The notes below the pieces were generated by a model that had not been told where the DNA came from, searched no databases, and worked only from the letters and a program-made list of their open reading frames with translations. A DNA stretch of 52,711 nt, taken from an uncultured beta proteobacterium (lineage in GTDB: Bacteria; Pseudomonadota; Gammaproteobacteria; Burkholderiales; Burkholderiaceae_C). The DNA is taken from NCBI GenBank assembly GCA_903906695.1, contig CAIVLG010000085.1:1-52711 (forward strand), read 5' to 3'. A program made the translations under genes and the position numbers. Positions 45,826-52,711 of the stretch are shown here, one piece after another; the stretch's first letter is position 1, and each line of letters begins with the position of its first letter.

Positions 45826-47615
45826 TACTTCTTGTTTGCTTTCGGAATTGCGCCCTGCTGCGGCGCCAAAGCCAAGGCTTCAGCCATGATGCGGAACAAC
45901 TCGCTGTTTTCCATCTGGCCGTGCACTTTTTGCGCACCCGGTCCAACGGCCGTCAGAATCACGTCGTCGCCCGAATGAACGCCGCTGTTGGAGGCGCGCG
46001 CACCCTTGTTCGGCAGATTGCCTTCGCGCAGCACGGCTCCGGGAACGTCCTTGTATCTTTCGTTGGCGACCATAACACCGTCGGCACTGCGAATCGTCGG
46101 AACAAACTCGCCATCCATAAAGGGCCTGTAAGTGTCGTAGTGATCAGGGTAGGCGCCAAAGGTCAGGCGCAACCGGCGCGAGACATCCACCTTGTTCGGG
46201 TAGCCCTCGGCATCAGGTGCCGGATAGTTGGGAAAGCCGGCCTGCTCGTAGACGCCGACCTTGTTGCGCATCTCGACCCCGGGCTCGTCGTCGTTGACCG
46301 TGCCGATCACACTGACCGCGTGCGAGTGGTCCGACGTCACCAGAATCAGGGTATTGTTGCCATGCGCCTTGGCCCAGTCCTTGGCCTGCTTCACCGCAGC
46401 GTCGAGCATGATGGTGTCGTAGATGGAGCGCTCCGGGTCCAGTGAATGCGAGTACTTGTCGATGCGTGCGCTCTCGACCATCAACACAAAGCCGTTCTTG
46501 TTGCGCGACAGAATCTTCAGCGCCGCGGCCATCTCTTCGGGCACATCGGGCTGGTCCGGGAATTTGGCTACCGAGCCCTTTTTCAGGAACTTCAGGTCCA
46601 GCGCACCATCGACATTACCGGTGTTGTAAAGCCCCAGCAGCTTGGTCGTTTTTGCGTCGTCGACGGCGGCCAGCATCTCCGACTTGGTGATCGCAATGCG
46701 GTAATCGGCTTGCTTGAAGCGATCGATGTAATCGACCTCGTCGCTGCGCTTGGAACCTGCGGTTGACTTGGGCAAGAAGTTGGGTGAGCCGCCGCCCATC
46801 ATGACGTCGATCTTGCTGTCGTAAAACATCTTGACGATGTCGTTGAAGTCGGAGCGTCGGCGCGTGTGCGCCACCATGGCGGCCGGCGTCGCATCTTCGA
46901 TTTCGGAGTTGGTAACAGCGCCAACGGCCATGCCGCGTCGCTTGGCCAGTTCGGTAATGGTCTCGACTTTCGGGTGATCGAGTGTGTTGGCCGCACGTGA
47001 GCAGTAAACGCCCAGCGCGTTGACGCAGGACTTGTGGCCGGTGGTGTAGGCATGCGCTGCGTTGGCGGAGTCGGTGATGATGGAGTCAGTGCCCTGCGTC
47101 GTCAGCAAAGCCATGTAGGGCATATCGTCGAGCGCCAGCTTGCCAGTGTATTTACCGCCCTCGATGCTCCGGGACAGGATGCGCGCGGCCGTGCGGTGGC
47201 CGATCGAAAAGCCGTCGCCAACGAAAAGAATCACGTTTTTCGCCACGCGCTTGGCCGGCGTGGCATAGACGCTCCAGTTCACGGACTTGCTGGTCTTGCC
47301 GTCACTGGCGGTCACGGTGTACGACCCCGGCCTGCCCAGGCTGGCATCACGCAGCAGCAGGCTCGACACTTCCTTGCCGTCTTCACGGGCCAGCAACTCG
47401 GCCGACTTGCCCAGCACCTTGCTGTAATCCTGCCCGTTGATGGTGACCTTGATCTGCGCCGGATCGACCACGCTGTCGAATTCCACCTTGAAGTCAAAGT
47501 GCGAACCGGAAAGGATGTCGGCGCGGGTCAGCGGGAAGATGGTCTGAGCGGCACAGGTGGCCGAAAACACTGCGGCACAAAAGGCCACGGTGACGGAAGC
47601 GGTCTTGAAACGCAT
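45825..47615 (-). CDS. Alkaline phosphatase (PhoA superfamily)
   Basis: A 596-residue secreted enzyme. A Sec signal peptide (MRFKTASVTVAFCAAVFSAT, cleavage near CAA-Q) is followed by an Ig-like N-terminal domain (about 25-118) and the catalytic domain: LFVGDGFS (D134, metal), TDSANAAHAYTTGHKS with nucleophile S183, VESARIDKYSH and LVTSDHSHA for metal ligands. It releases phosphate from phosphomonoesters in the periplasm or outside. It is longer than E. coli PhoA because of the N-terminal domain, so I give no symbol. A Pho box and -10 lie upstream, a terminator downstream, and the next gene starts on its stop codon. Confidence 0.93.
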   Translation of the reverse strand: MRFKTASVTVAFCAAVFSATCAAQTIFPLTRADILSGSHFDFKVEFDSVVDPAQIKVTINGQDYSKVLGKSAELLAREDGKEVSSLLLRDASLGRPGSYTVTASDGKTSKSVNWSVYATPAKRVAKNVILFVGDGFSIGHRTAARILSRSIEGGKYTGKLALDDMPYMALLTTQGTDSIITDSANAAHAYTTGHKSCVNALGVYCSRAANTLDHPKVETITELAKRRGMAVGAVTNSEIEDATPAAMVAHTRRRSDFNDIVKMFYDSKIDVMMGGGSPNFLPKSTAGSKRSDEVDYIDRFKQADYRIAITKSEMLAAVDDAKTTKLLGLYNTGNVDGALDLKFLKKGSVAKFPDQPDVPEEMAAALKILSRNKNGFVLMVESARIDKYSHSLDPERSIYDTIMLDAAVKQAKDWAKAHGNNTLILVTSDHSHAVSVIGTVNDDEPGVEMRNKVGVYEQAGFPNYPAPDAEGYPNKVDVSRRLRLTFGAYPDHYDTYRPFMDGEFVPTIRSADGVMVANERYKDVPGAVLREGNLPNKGARASNSGVHSGDDVILTAVGPGAQKVHGQMENSELFRIMAEALALAPQQGAIPKANKK

Positions 47616-47646
47616 GGCGTAGGTCCGTAGTTGATGGAACCGAGCC

Positions 47647-47680
47647 AGTCTAGTGGGTTGGTGTGAACCAATTGTGACAG
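47647..47680 (-). promoter_or_regulatory. Pho box and -10 upstream of the alkaline phosphatase gene
   Basis: On the minus strand CTGTCAC, AATT, GGTTCAC (47663-47680) has the 7+4+7 Pho-box layout; the first half matches 6 of 7, the second is weak. TAGACT, a fair -10 element, lies 10 bases after it, the same geometry as at pstS. Confidence 0.55.
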
Positions 47681-47723
47681 TTTCGGGACAATTCGGCGTT
47701 CACCGTCAGGGCCCGGGGCAGCC

Positions 47724-47749
47724 GCCCTGTCAGGGCGCGTACTTGGCAA
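47724..47749 (-). repeat. 26-bp direct repeat, left copy (end of the restriction-modification insert)
   Basis: This 26-bp sequence is identical and in the same orientation to 50543-50568. It holds the palindrome GCCCTGTCAGGGC and the reverse complement of codons for AKYAP-stop, the C-terminus of the hexapeptide transferase. It therefore is a displaced copy of that gene's 3' end, separated from it by the restriction-modification genes. It starts 5 bases after the restriction gene's stop. Confidence 0.9.
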
Positions 47750-47754
47750 TCAGG

Positions 47755-48852
47755 TCATTGCCCTGGAGTGCAATCGGCAGTCCTCAGACTTGACAAGTGA
47801 ACCAGAAGATCAGGTTCTGTCCTGAACCACACGTACGAGTTATAGGCAAGCTGGCTGAAGTTCTTCTTGAATGGCGCGGCATCCCGGTCTTCATAGGCCG
47901 TGACAAAGGTGACGTGAGACAAAGGGATTCGTGATCGCTCAATCAGTTGAATGAGTGCTTCTCGACGCGCTTCTGTGATCGGTCCATCTGTTGCCACCAC
48001 TTCACAAAAAACGAATTTCACGGGCCTGGCCATGTCCGCCAGGATGACATCCGGTAACTCGGCATTCAGATCGAACCGAAGTCCTACCGTTGCAGCCAGT
48101 TCAACGAATTGCGGATACGATTTCTTGTCCGAAGCACTCAGCCAAAGAACTTCCGGTGCCTCAAGGTGCTTTTGTGCGTACTGCTCGATAACGTCTTTGG
48201 CAATGAGCGCGGATGGCCCGGCTGAAACACGTAAGCGTGCACCGTCGGGCATCTCGATGAATACATCACCTTCTCTTCTCTGAATCCCGCCGGCTCGAAG
48301 CGCCATTCTCTGAAGCGTGCCTGCATCAAGCGCTGCTGTGCGCCACTTCGCAATGGCCTGATCAAGCGCTCGCCCCTTGAGTCCGAAGTCAAATAACGCG
48401 GCAAAATCTTTATCAAGGTACCAGATTGGCGTGCTGGAGGTCACTGCAACACCAGCTTGCTTGTGCGCAATGCCCAAACGAAGCATGGTGTTGCGCATCA
48501 GGTCATCACGAATGGATTCCCTACTGTTGTCGGCATACCAGCGCCGTCCAAGAGGACGGAACCCTGGTTTGCCAGCGTCCCTGCGCCACTGCACACGCTC
48601 GTTCTGAGAAGTCTTTTCTTCTTGCTCGCCAGTAAAAAAATAGACGTGGCTTGGCCGCAGACAGTGGCCGCTGCCTTCAATAAAATCGCCGTAGAGAAAT
48701 ACATAGACCACACGGACCGCCATGCTCCCCACCAGGATGCGCCGATCAGCGAAGGCTTCTGGAAATATTCGCTTAAGGCGCTCCTGAACCTCCTTGAGCG
48801 GCACGAGCGCCTGCATACCGCGGTCAACCAAAGTCGTGATTGTTTTACGCAT
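47755..48852 (-). CDS. Type II restriction endonuclease, PstI/BsuBI family
   Basis: A 365-residue protein matching the BsuBI/PstI restriction family. The C-terminal third has VLWLSASDKKSYPQ, then LNAELPDVILAD (PD at 267-268) and FVFCEVVATDGPI (E284), the PD-(D/E)XK-like core of PstI. PstI and BsuBI cut CTGCAG; this member may or may not keep that site. It lies downstream of its methyltransferase and overlaps it by 8 bases, so the modification enzyme is made first. Lower GC than the flanks and a 26-bp direct repeat around the pair point to horizontal acquisition. Confidence 0.9.
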   Translation of the reverse strand: MRKTITTLVDRGMQALVPLKEVQERLKRIFPEAFADRRILVGSMAVRVVYVFLYGDFIEGSGHCLRPSHVYFFTGEQEEKTSQNERVQWRRDAGKPGFRPLGRRWYADNSRESIRDDLMRNTMLRLGIAHKQAGVAVTSSTPIWYLDKDFAALFDFGLKGRALDQAIAKWRTAALDAGTLQRMALRAGGIQRREGDVFIEMPDGARLRVSAGPSALIAKDVIEQYAQKHLEAPEVLWLSASDKKSYPQFVELAATVGLRFDLNAELPDVILADMARPVKFVFCEVVATDGPITEARREALIQLIERSRIPLSHVTFVTAYEDRDAAPFKKNFSQLAYNSYVWFRTEPDLLVHLSSLRTADCTPGQ

Positions 48853-50374
48853 GGAGTGAGTCTACCGCTCGCTCCAATGAAAAGGGTAAACCGAGCACTT
48901 GCGCGACCACTTCGTCAATCACCTCTGGCGACGAACGGGGTTTCAAGATGGCGCCAATCTCTTCCAACTCGGTCATGGAGGGAAGTGGCAATAGCCGCAA
49001 GTCGGAGGCGTTGACCTGCGTGTGACCGCTGACCGCCTGAAAATATTCACTGACACTCTGAGTATTCAAAAACGCCGCGAGCCCAGCCACCTCTTTAGCC
49101 GACATGGCGCCACCCGGTCGACTGATGTAATTCAGATGGTTTTCGATGCCTACAAAAGAACCGGGCAAGTCTGCGAAATAGGGCGCCGCCGTCACCCGTC
49201 GCGCATCTTCTTTTGGACTGAACCGGCGCAAGATAACCATCGGTTCGTTTTTCAACAGCATCCATGCGTTTTGCACGCGAACAGAAATGTGCTCTCGCTT
49301 CTTCTTGATGGGCCACTCGATGGCCATCGACTTGACATGCTGCAGCCACAGCAGCGGTACAGAATCAACCGCCACTTCATGCCGCAGAAAAGCCGCAGCA
49401 CGAAATGCCACCACGGGCCCGGTCGAAACCTTGAGACCATGGCTGGCAAAGGTGTTGGTCAACCTCGAAGATACCCCACTCTTTTCAGGAGACGGCAAAC
49501 GAATGACCCTCGCACTCAAGGAACTCACCAAAAGTGACGGCGCCACGTGCTGAACCTGCGCCGTGTCCAAATCATCCGCGCCGTAGCTGGTGCTGAGCGC
49601 GATGGGCCCTTCTTGAGCGAGCGCCGTACCCCAGATGATGGCCGCCTCCTGAAGCACTTCATCTCCGGAAAAGTGAGCACACCGACTGTCGAATACGTGG
49701 ATACCGTCAAGCCTGAGATGCGCCAGAAGGTGACGGCGCACAGCCGAAAAATAGGGACCGCTCATCCACGAACGTGGCGTGATAAAGCAATACCTGCCAC
49801 CGGTGCGCAACAAGCCGCAACACGCTGCCATGAACAAACCATAAATGTTGGGCTGTCCCCAGACCGAGTAGGAATGCGCTGTGACACGAGGATCGAGTTT
49901 GCCCAGCTTGAAATAAGGAGGGTTGCTCATGACGAGGTCGACCAATGGCTTTTGTTCACGGGCAGTAGCCGATAGAAGAAAATCTTCATTGGCAACGACA
50001 TAGTCAAGATCGACCCCCTGCGCGGTGCATTTCACTTTGAGAGAATCGCACACGTATCGCAGGCCGGGGATCAGTCGCACATCAATCTCATAGAGCAGCA
50101 GTTCTATCCTACGCGGGGTATCCGCTGATCCGAGCAGAGCATCAACGGCTGTTGCTGCGAGGACGCCAGAGCCGGCCGCCGGCTCAAGTATCCTGACGGT
50201 AGCGGCGCCCAACCCCTGTACCGCACGCCGCGCCATGAACTCCGCGATTGCCGGTGGCGTCATGTACTGCCCTAAGGCTTTTTGCTCGGTCTTTGTGATT
50301 GAGCGGGATGCCGCAATGCCATTGACATAGGCATGGTTGGCGCTGTCGGCATGCGATGGAAATTCGAAGAGCAT
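48845..50374 (-). CDS. Type II N6-adenine DNA methyltransferase (PstI/BsuBI/Eco57I-like)
   Basis: A 509-residue gamma-type adenine methyltransferase: QKALGQYMTPPAIAEFMARR (motif X), ILEPAAGSG (motif I, 62-70, AdoMet), YEID (motif II), MSNPPYF (motif IV, 149-155, catalytic). The C-terminal half is the target-recognition region. With the overlapping restriction gene it forms a complete type II system; if specificity follows PstI it would methylate the A of CTGCAG. The ATG at 50374 has no Shine-Dalgarno, but a sigma-70-like promoter with an overlapping inverted repeat lies about 25-55 bases upstream. GC is visibly lower than in the flanking phn and phoA genes. Confidence 0.92.
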   Translation of the reverse strand: MLFEFPSHADSANHAYVNGIAASRSITKTEQKALGQYMTPPAIAEFMARRAVQGLGAATVRILEPAAGSGVLAATAVDALLGSADTPRRIELLLYEIDVRLIPGLRYVCDSLKVKCTAQGVDLDYVVANEDFLLSATAREQKPLVDLVMSNPPYFKLGKLDPRVTAHSYSVWGQPNIYGLFMAACCGLLRTGGRYCFITPRSWMSGPYFSAVRRHLLAHLRLDGIHVFDSRCAHFSGDEVLQEAAIIWGTALAQEGPIALSTSYGADDLDTAQVQHVAPSLLVSSLSARVIRLPSPEKSGVSSRLTNTFASHGLKVSTGPVVAFRAAAFLRHEVAVDSVPLLWLQHVKSMAIEWPIKKKREHISVRVQNAWMLLKNEPMVILRRFSPKEDARRVTAAPYFADLPGSFVGIENHLNYISRPGGAMSAKEVAGLAAFLNTQSVSEYFQAVSGHTQVNASDLRLLPLPSMTELEEIGAILKPRSSPEVIDEVVAQVLGLPFSLERAVDSLHA

Positions 50375-50399
50375 GGTTTTGAATTACGTCAGTTGCCAT

Positions 50400-50429
50400 T
50401 ACTGTACAAATTAACAGTAGACTTGGCAA
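50400..50429 (-). promoter_or_regulatory. Methyltransferase promoter with overlapping palindromic operator
   Basis: Minus strand: TTGCCA (-35, 50424-50429), a 17-bp spacer, TACAGT (-10, 50401-50406). An inverted repeat TACTGT-N8-ACAGTA (50400-50419) covers the -10 and half the spacer, a position that would block RNA polymerase. It may be an autoregulatory site for the methyltransferase or a host regulator. A second palindrome, TGCCAATTGGCA, is at 50459-50470. Confidence 0.6.
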
Positions 50430-50542
50430 GCAAAAAAAGCATCCGCAAGGAAAAGCGCTGCCAATTGGCAACATTTCCCCGATGGGTGGTGTTCAATTGT
50501 TTTGCCGGCAACGCCATGCAGCTTGCGATCAACGATAAACAA

Positions 50543-50568
50543 GCCCTGTCAGGGCGCGTACTTGGCAA
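50543..50568 (-). repeat. 26-bp direct repeat, right copy (3' end of the hexapeptide transferase gene)
   Basis: Identical to 47724-47749 in the same orientation. Here the sequence is the native 3' end of the transferase gene: its last codons, stop and the trailing palindrome GCCCTGACAGGGC, which may act as the gene's terminator. The two copies bound a 2.8-kb segment that carries only the restriction-modification pair and its promoter. Confidence 0.9.
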
Positions 50569-51196
50569 GAAAAGTACGCAAATCCTTGAAATCCGCCATC
50601 CGCTCGGTCAGCGTCTCATGATCCCAGTCCCACCAGGCGGTGGCTTCAATGGCCTCGGCGATCGCCCTCGGAAAACGTTGGCGTAGCACTTTGGCCGCCA
50701 CACCGCCGACGATGGCGTAGGCTGGAACGTCCCTGGTCACCACCGAGTTGGAGCCCACCACGGCACCATTGCCAATGCGCACGCCCGGCATGATGACAGC
50801 ACCATGACCAATCCAGGTGTCATGGCCAATCACCACACGCTGCCGACGACGCCAGGCAAAGTAGTCAGCGTCATCATCTTTCGCCATGCCGTACATTTTG
50901 CGCCGGTACATGAAGTGGTGCAGCGTCGGCCGCTCCATCGGGTGAAAGCCCGGGTTGATCCGCACCATGGCAGCGATATTGGCGAACTTGCCGATGTCTG
51001 CCGACATCAGGTCACAGCCGCTGCCGAGGTAGGAATAGTCGTCCAGCAAACAGTCTTCCATTCGCGACAGCTCTCCAACCTGGGTAAAGCGGCCGAAGCG
51101 GCAGTCGCGCACAACGGCGCTTGCCGCCAAGGTCGGGCTCAGGCCGAGTTGAACGGCAGGCGGAAGGTTGTAGGACTCGATGTGGGTATGACGCAT
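50549..51196 (-). CDS. Phosphonate-operon hexapeptide-repeat acyltransferase
   Basis: A 215-residue left-handed beta-helix protein of the xenobiotic/chloramphenicol acetyltransferase type, with hexapeptide turns such as [36 protein letters not shown] and [23 protein letters not shown]. It resembles the phosphonate-metabolism transferase family that lies beside C-P lyase genes (TIGR03308 type). It probably acetylates a phosphonate or related compound, but the substrate is unknown. It follows phnM by 24 bases. The stop lies within the 26-bp repeat that bounds the restriction-modification insert; the gene itself is intact. Confidence 0.88.
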   Translation of the reverse strand: MRHTHIESYNLPPAVQLGLSPTLAASAVVRDCRFGRFTQVGELSRMEDCLLDDYSYLGSGCDLMSADIGKFANIAAMVRINPGFHPMERPTLHHFMYRRKMYGMAKDDDADYFAWRRRQRVVIGHDTWIGHGAVIMPGVRIGNGAVVGSNSVVTRDVPAYAIVGGVAAKVLRQRFPRAIAEAIEATAWWDWDHETLTERMADFKDLRTFLAKYAP

Positions 51197-51220
51197 GGCA
51201 TGCCTGTTGATGCAATGGTT

Positions 51221-52363
51221 TCAATAGACCCGCTTGCCGGCGACCCAGGTCTCCATCACCGTAGGCATGCCAGCGCGGTTCATGCGCACCCGCAGCAGGT
51301 CAGCACGCTGTCCCACCGACAGTTCGCCACGGTCTTGCAGGCCAATGGCACGGGCCGGGTTGCGTGTCACCGTTCTTACCGCCTTGGGCAGCGTCCACTG
51401 TGCCAGATGACCCAGCATGAAGACGGCGAGCAACAGACTGGAGGGAACGTAGTCGGACGAAAAGATGTCCAACAGATCGGCCTGCGCCAATTCGGCGGCA
51501 GATACGTTGCCCGAGTGCGAGCCGCCTTTGACCAGGTTGGGCCCGCCCATGATGATGGCCATGCCGGCCTCGCGCGCAGCCTGCGCTGCGGCCAGTGTGG
51601 TTGGAAATTCGGACATGACTATGCCCTCTTCAACTGCTTGAAGCACGTCTGTTACCAGCGTGTCATCATGGCTGGCTAGCGGAAGACCTCGTGCCCTGCC
51701 GGCCTCCACAATGGCCTGACGATGCGGCACCGCATAGGCCTGCTGGTCGGCCTTGCGCTGCGCAATCATGGCATCAAACACTTCGTCACTGAAACGCTCA
51801 TTGCGCTCGGCGTAGCGGCGATAGCTCTTCAAGTTGCGCCATTGGCGCTGCCCCGGCGTGTGATCCATCACGCTGACCAGTTTCAGCAAGGGGTCATCAG
51901 CATACTGGTTGAATACTTCAAGAATGTCGGGGACCGAGATTTCACAGCGCAGATGCAGCAGGTGATCGATGCGCAACAACCCTTCGTCGCGGCATTGATG
52001 CAAGGCGGCAATCGAGGTGTGCTGGGTCTGCGCCCGCGCACCGCCCTGATCCAGGTCGCCGATGACCACTGAATCAAGCACTGTGGTAATGCCGGCGGCC
52101 GCGCATTGCGCGTCATGCACCACCATGGCGGAATGTGCGTTCCACAATACGCCGGGCCGCGGGGCCAGGTGCTTCTCCAGGTTGTCGGTGTGCAACTCCA
52201 CCAGGCCCGGCAGCAGCCAGTCGCCCGCCCAGTCCTCGGCATCAACGACCGAGGCAGGACCCGTGGCGATGGAACGAATGAGTCCGTCTTCCATTACCAG
52301 GCTGCCGGTGAACTCTTCGTCGTTCGTCACGATAACGGCGTTTTGAATGATGCGTCGAGTCAT
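51221..52363 (-). CDS. phnM: Alpha-D-ribose 1-methylphosphonate 5-triphosphate diphosphatase PhnM
   Basis: A 380-residue amidohydrolase-fold enzyme of the C-P lyase pathway that removes pyrophosphate from ribose 1-methylphosphonate 5-triphosphate. Features include the metal-binding [18 protein letters not shown] near residue 56, HNATLHD-like [19 protein letters not shown] and [18 protein letters not shown]. It overlaps phnL by four bases (ATGA), so the two are co-translated. The rest of the phn operon lies to the right, outside the window. Confidence 0.95.
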   Translation of the reverse strand: MTRRIIQNAVIVTNDEEFTGSLVMEDGLIRSIATGPASVVDAEDWAGDWLLPGLVELHTDNLEKHLAPRPGVLWNAHSAMVVHDAQCAAAGITTVLDSVVIGDLDQGGARAQTQHTSIAALHQCRDEGLLRIDHLLHLRCEISVPDILEVFNQYADDPLLKLVSVMDHTPGQRQWRNLKSYRRYAERNERFSDEVFDAMIAQRKADQQAYAVPHRQAIVEAGRARGLPLASHDDTLVTDVLQAVEEGIVMSEFPTTLAAAQAAREAGMAIIMGGPNLVKGGSHSGNVSAAELAQADLLDIFSSDYVPSSLLLAVFMLGHLAQWTLPKAVRTVTRNPARAIGLQDRGELSVGQRADLLRVRMNRAGMPTVMETWVAGKRVY

Positions 52364-52711
52364 GTTGTGCTTCCCTGTGTGTGTGCTACCGTTTTGCCGT
52401 AGTGCTCGACGTTCAATGAGCGCGTAGCCACCGCTTCACGCACTTCGTCGTCATGGAAGATGCCCACGACGGCGCTGCCCTGCTCACGCGCTGCGCGAAT
52501 CAGGTCCACCACCACACGCCGGTTATCGGCATCGAGCGAGGCGGTCGGCTCGTCCAGCAGCAGGACCGCCGACGCGGTGATCATGCCGTGCGCGATATTG
52601 ACGCGCTGCTGCTCACCGCCGGAAAACGTGGCCGGTGGCAAATGCCATAAATGCTCCTGCAGGTTCAATCTCTGCAACCATTGCGCGGCCCTCAAGCGTG
52701 CCTCGTCGGCA
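52360..52711 (-). CDS. phnL: Phosphonate C-P lyase system protein PhnL, C-terminal fragment
   Basis: The last 117 or so codons of an ABC-type ATPase; the N-terminus and Walker A are beyond the right edge. Visible are the signature [16 protein letters not shown], Walker [13 protein letters not shown] and the switch His in [19 protein letters not shown]. PhnL is part of the C-P lyase core machinery together with PhnG-K. Identity rests on these motifs and on phnM following with a four-base overlap. Confidence 0.9.
   Translation of the reverse strand, partial: ADEARLRAAQWLQRLNLQEHLWHLPPATFSGGEQQRVNIAHGMITASAVLLLDEPTASLDADNRRVVVDLIRAAREQGSAVVGIFHDDEVREAVATRSLNVEHYGKTVAHTQGSTT

Noticed and set aside
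47616-50600. Prophage or integrative element around the restriction-modification genes
   Set aside because: No integrase, transposase, phage or mobilisation gene lies between or beside the repeats, and no tRNA is present. Only the restriction-modification pair is bounded.
1-52711. CRISPR arrays, rRNA and tRNA genes
   Set aside because: No regularly spaced repeat series and no tRNA- or rRNA-like sequence was seen in any intergenic gap, all of which are short.

Overview
The window is a dense, GC-rich bacterial chromosome segment from a betaproteobacterium, most likely order Burkholderiales and probably Comamonadaceae-like. The reasons are gene content and order: rluC-HAD-Rieske-sppA divergent from rne, hemCDXY divergent from ppc, an AlgZ/AlgR-type pair beside argH, an AddA/AddB-like pair beside trxA-rho-rpmE2, and a single pstSCAB-phoUBR operon. 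I see no rRNA, tRNA, CRISPR array, transposase or integrase.

Layout. 1-7 kb: SppA (partial), a Rieske protein, a HAD phosphatase and RluC on the minus strand, then RNase E with a long structured leader, then a formylglycine-type sulfatase. 7-9 kb: a lone sugar-phosphate transferase and a membrane diguanylate cyclase. 9-19.5 kb: the hemCDXY operon, ppc, a LytTR two-component pair and argH. 19.5-27 kb: a flavoprotein, an AddA-like helicase-nuclease and an AddB-like nuclease, with a pair of inverted REP-like palindromes between the last two. 27-31 kb: trxA, rho, rpmE2 and a GT-C membrane glycosyltransferase.

From 31 kb to the end the window is largely a phosphorus island: pstS-pstC-pstA-pstB-phoU-phoB-phoR, divergent ppk2, a fasciclin lipoprotein, ppx, an alkaline phosphatase operon, and the end of a C-P lyase operon (phnL, phnM and a hexapeptide transferase). 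Sites with the 7+4+7 Pho-box layout lie upstream of pstS, ppk2, the fasciclin gene and phoA, so these genes can be read as one Pho regulon: uptake (Pst), sensing (PhoR/PhoB/PhoU), polyphosphate turnover (Ppk2/Ppx), phosphomonoester hydrolysis (PhoA) and phosphonate use (Phn). An EAL-CBS-GGDEF protein and a small RHH-like protein with a histone-H1-like tail interrupt the island.

The most notable structures are: (1) a PstI/BsuBI-type restriction-modification pair set exactly into the 3' end of the hexapeptide transferase gene and flanked by a 26-bp direct repeat, with no recombinase gene; (2) a phoA operon whose next genes are a DUF3299-like exported protein and a FtsX-type ABC transporter, with a strong intrinsic terminator built into the first codons of the DUF3299-like gene; (3) a three-unit 11-bp tandem operator ahead of the fasciclin gene; (4) the inverted REP-like pair.
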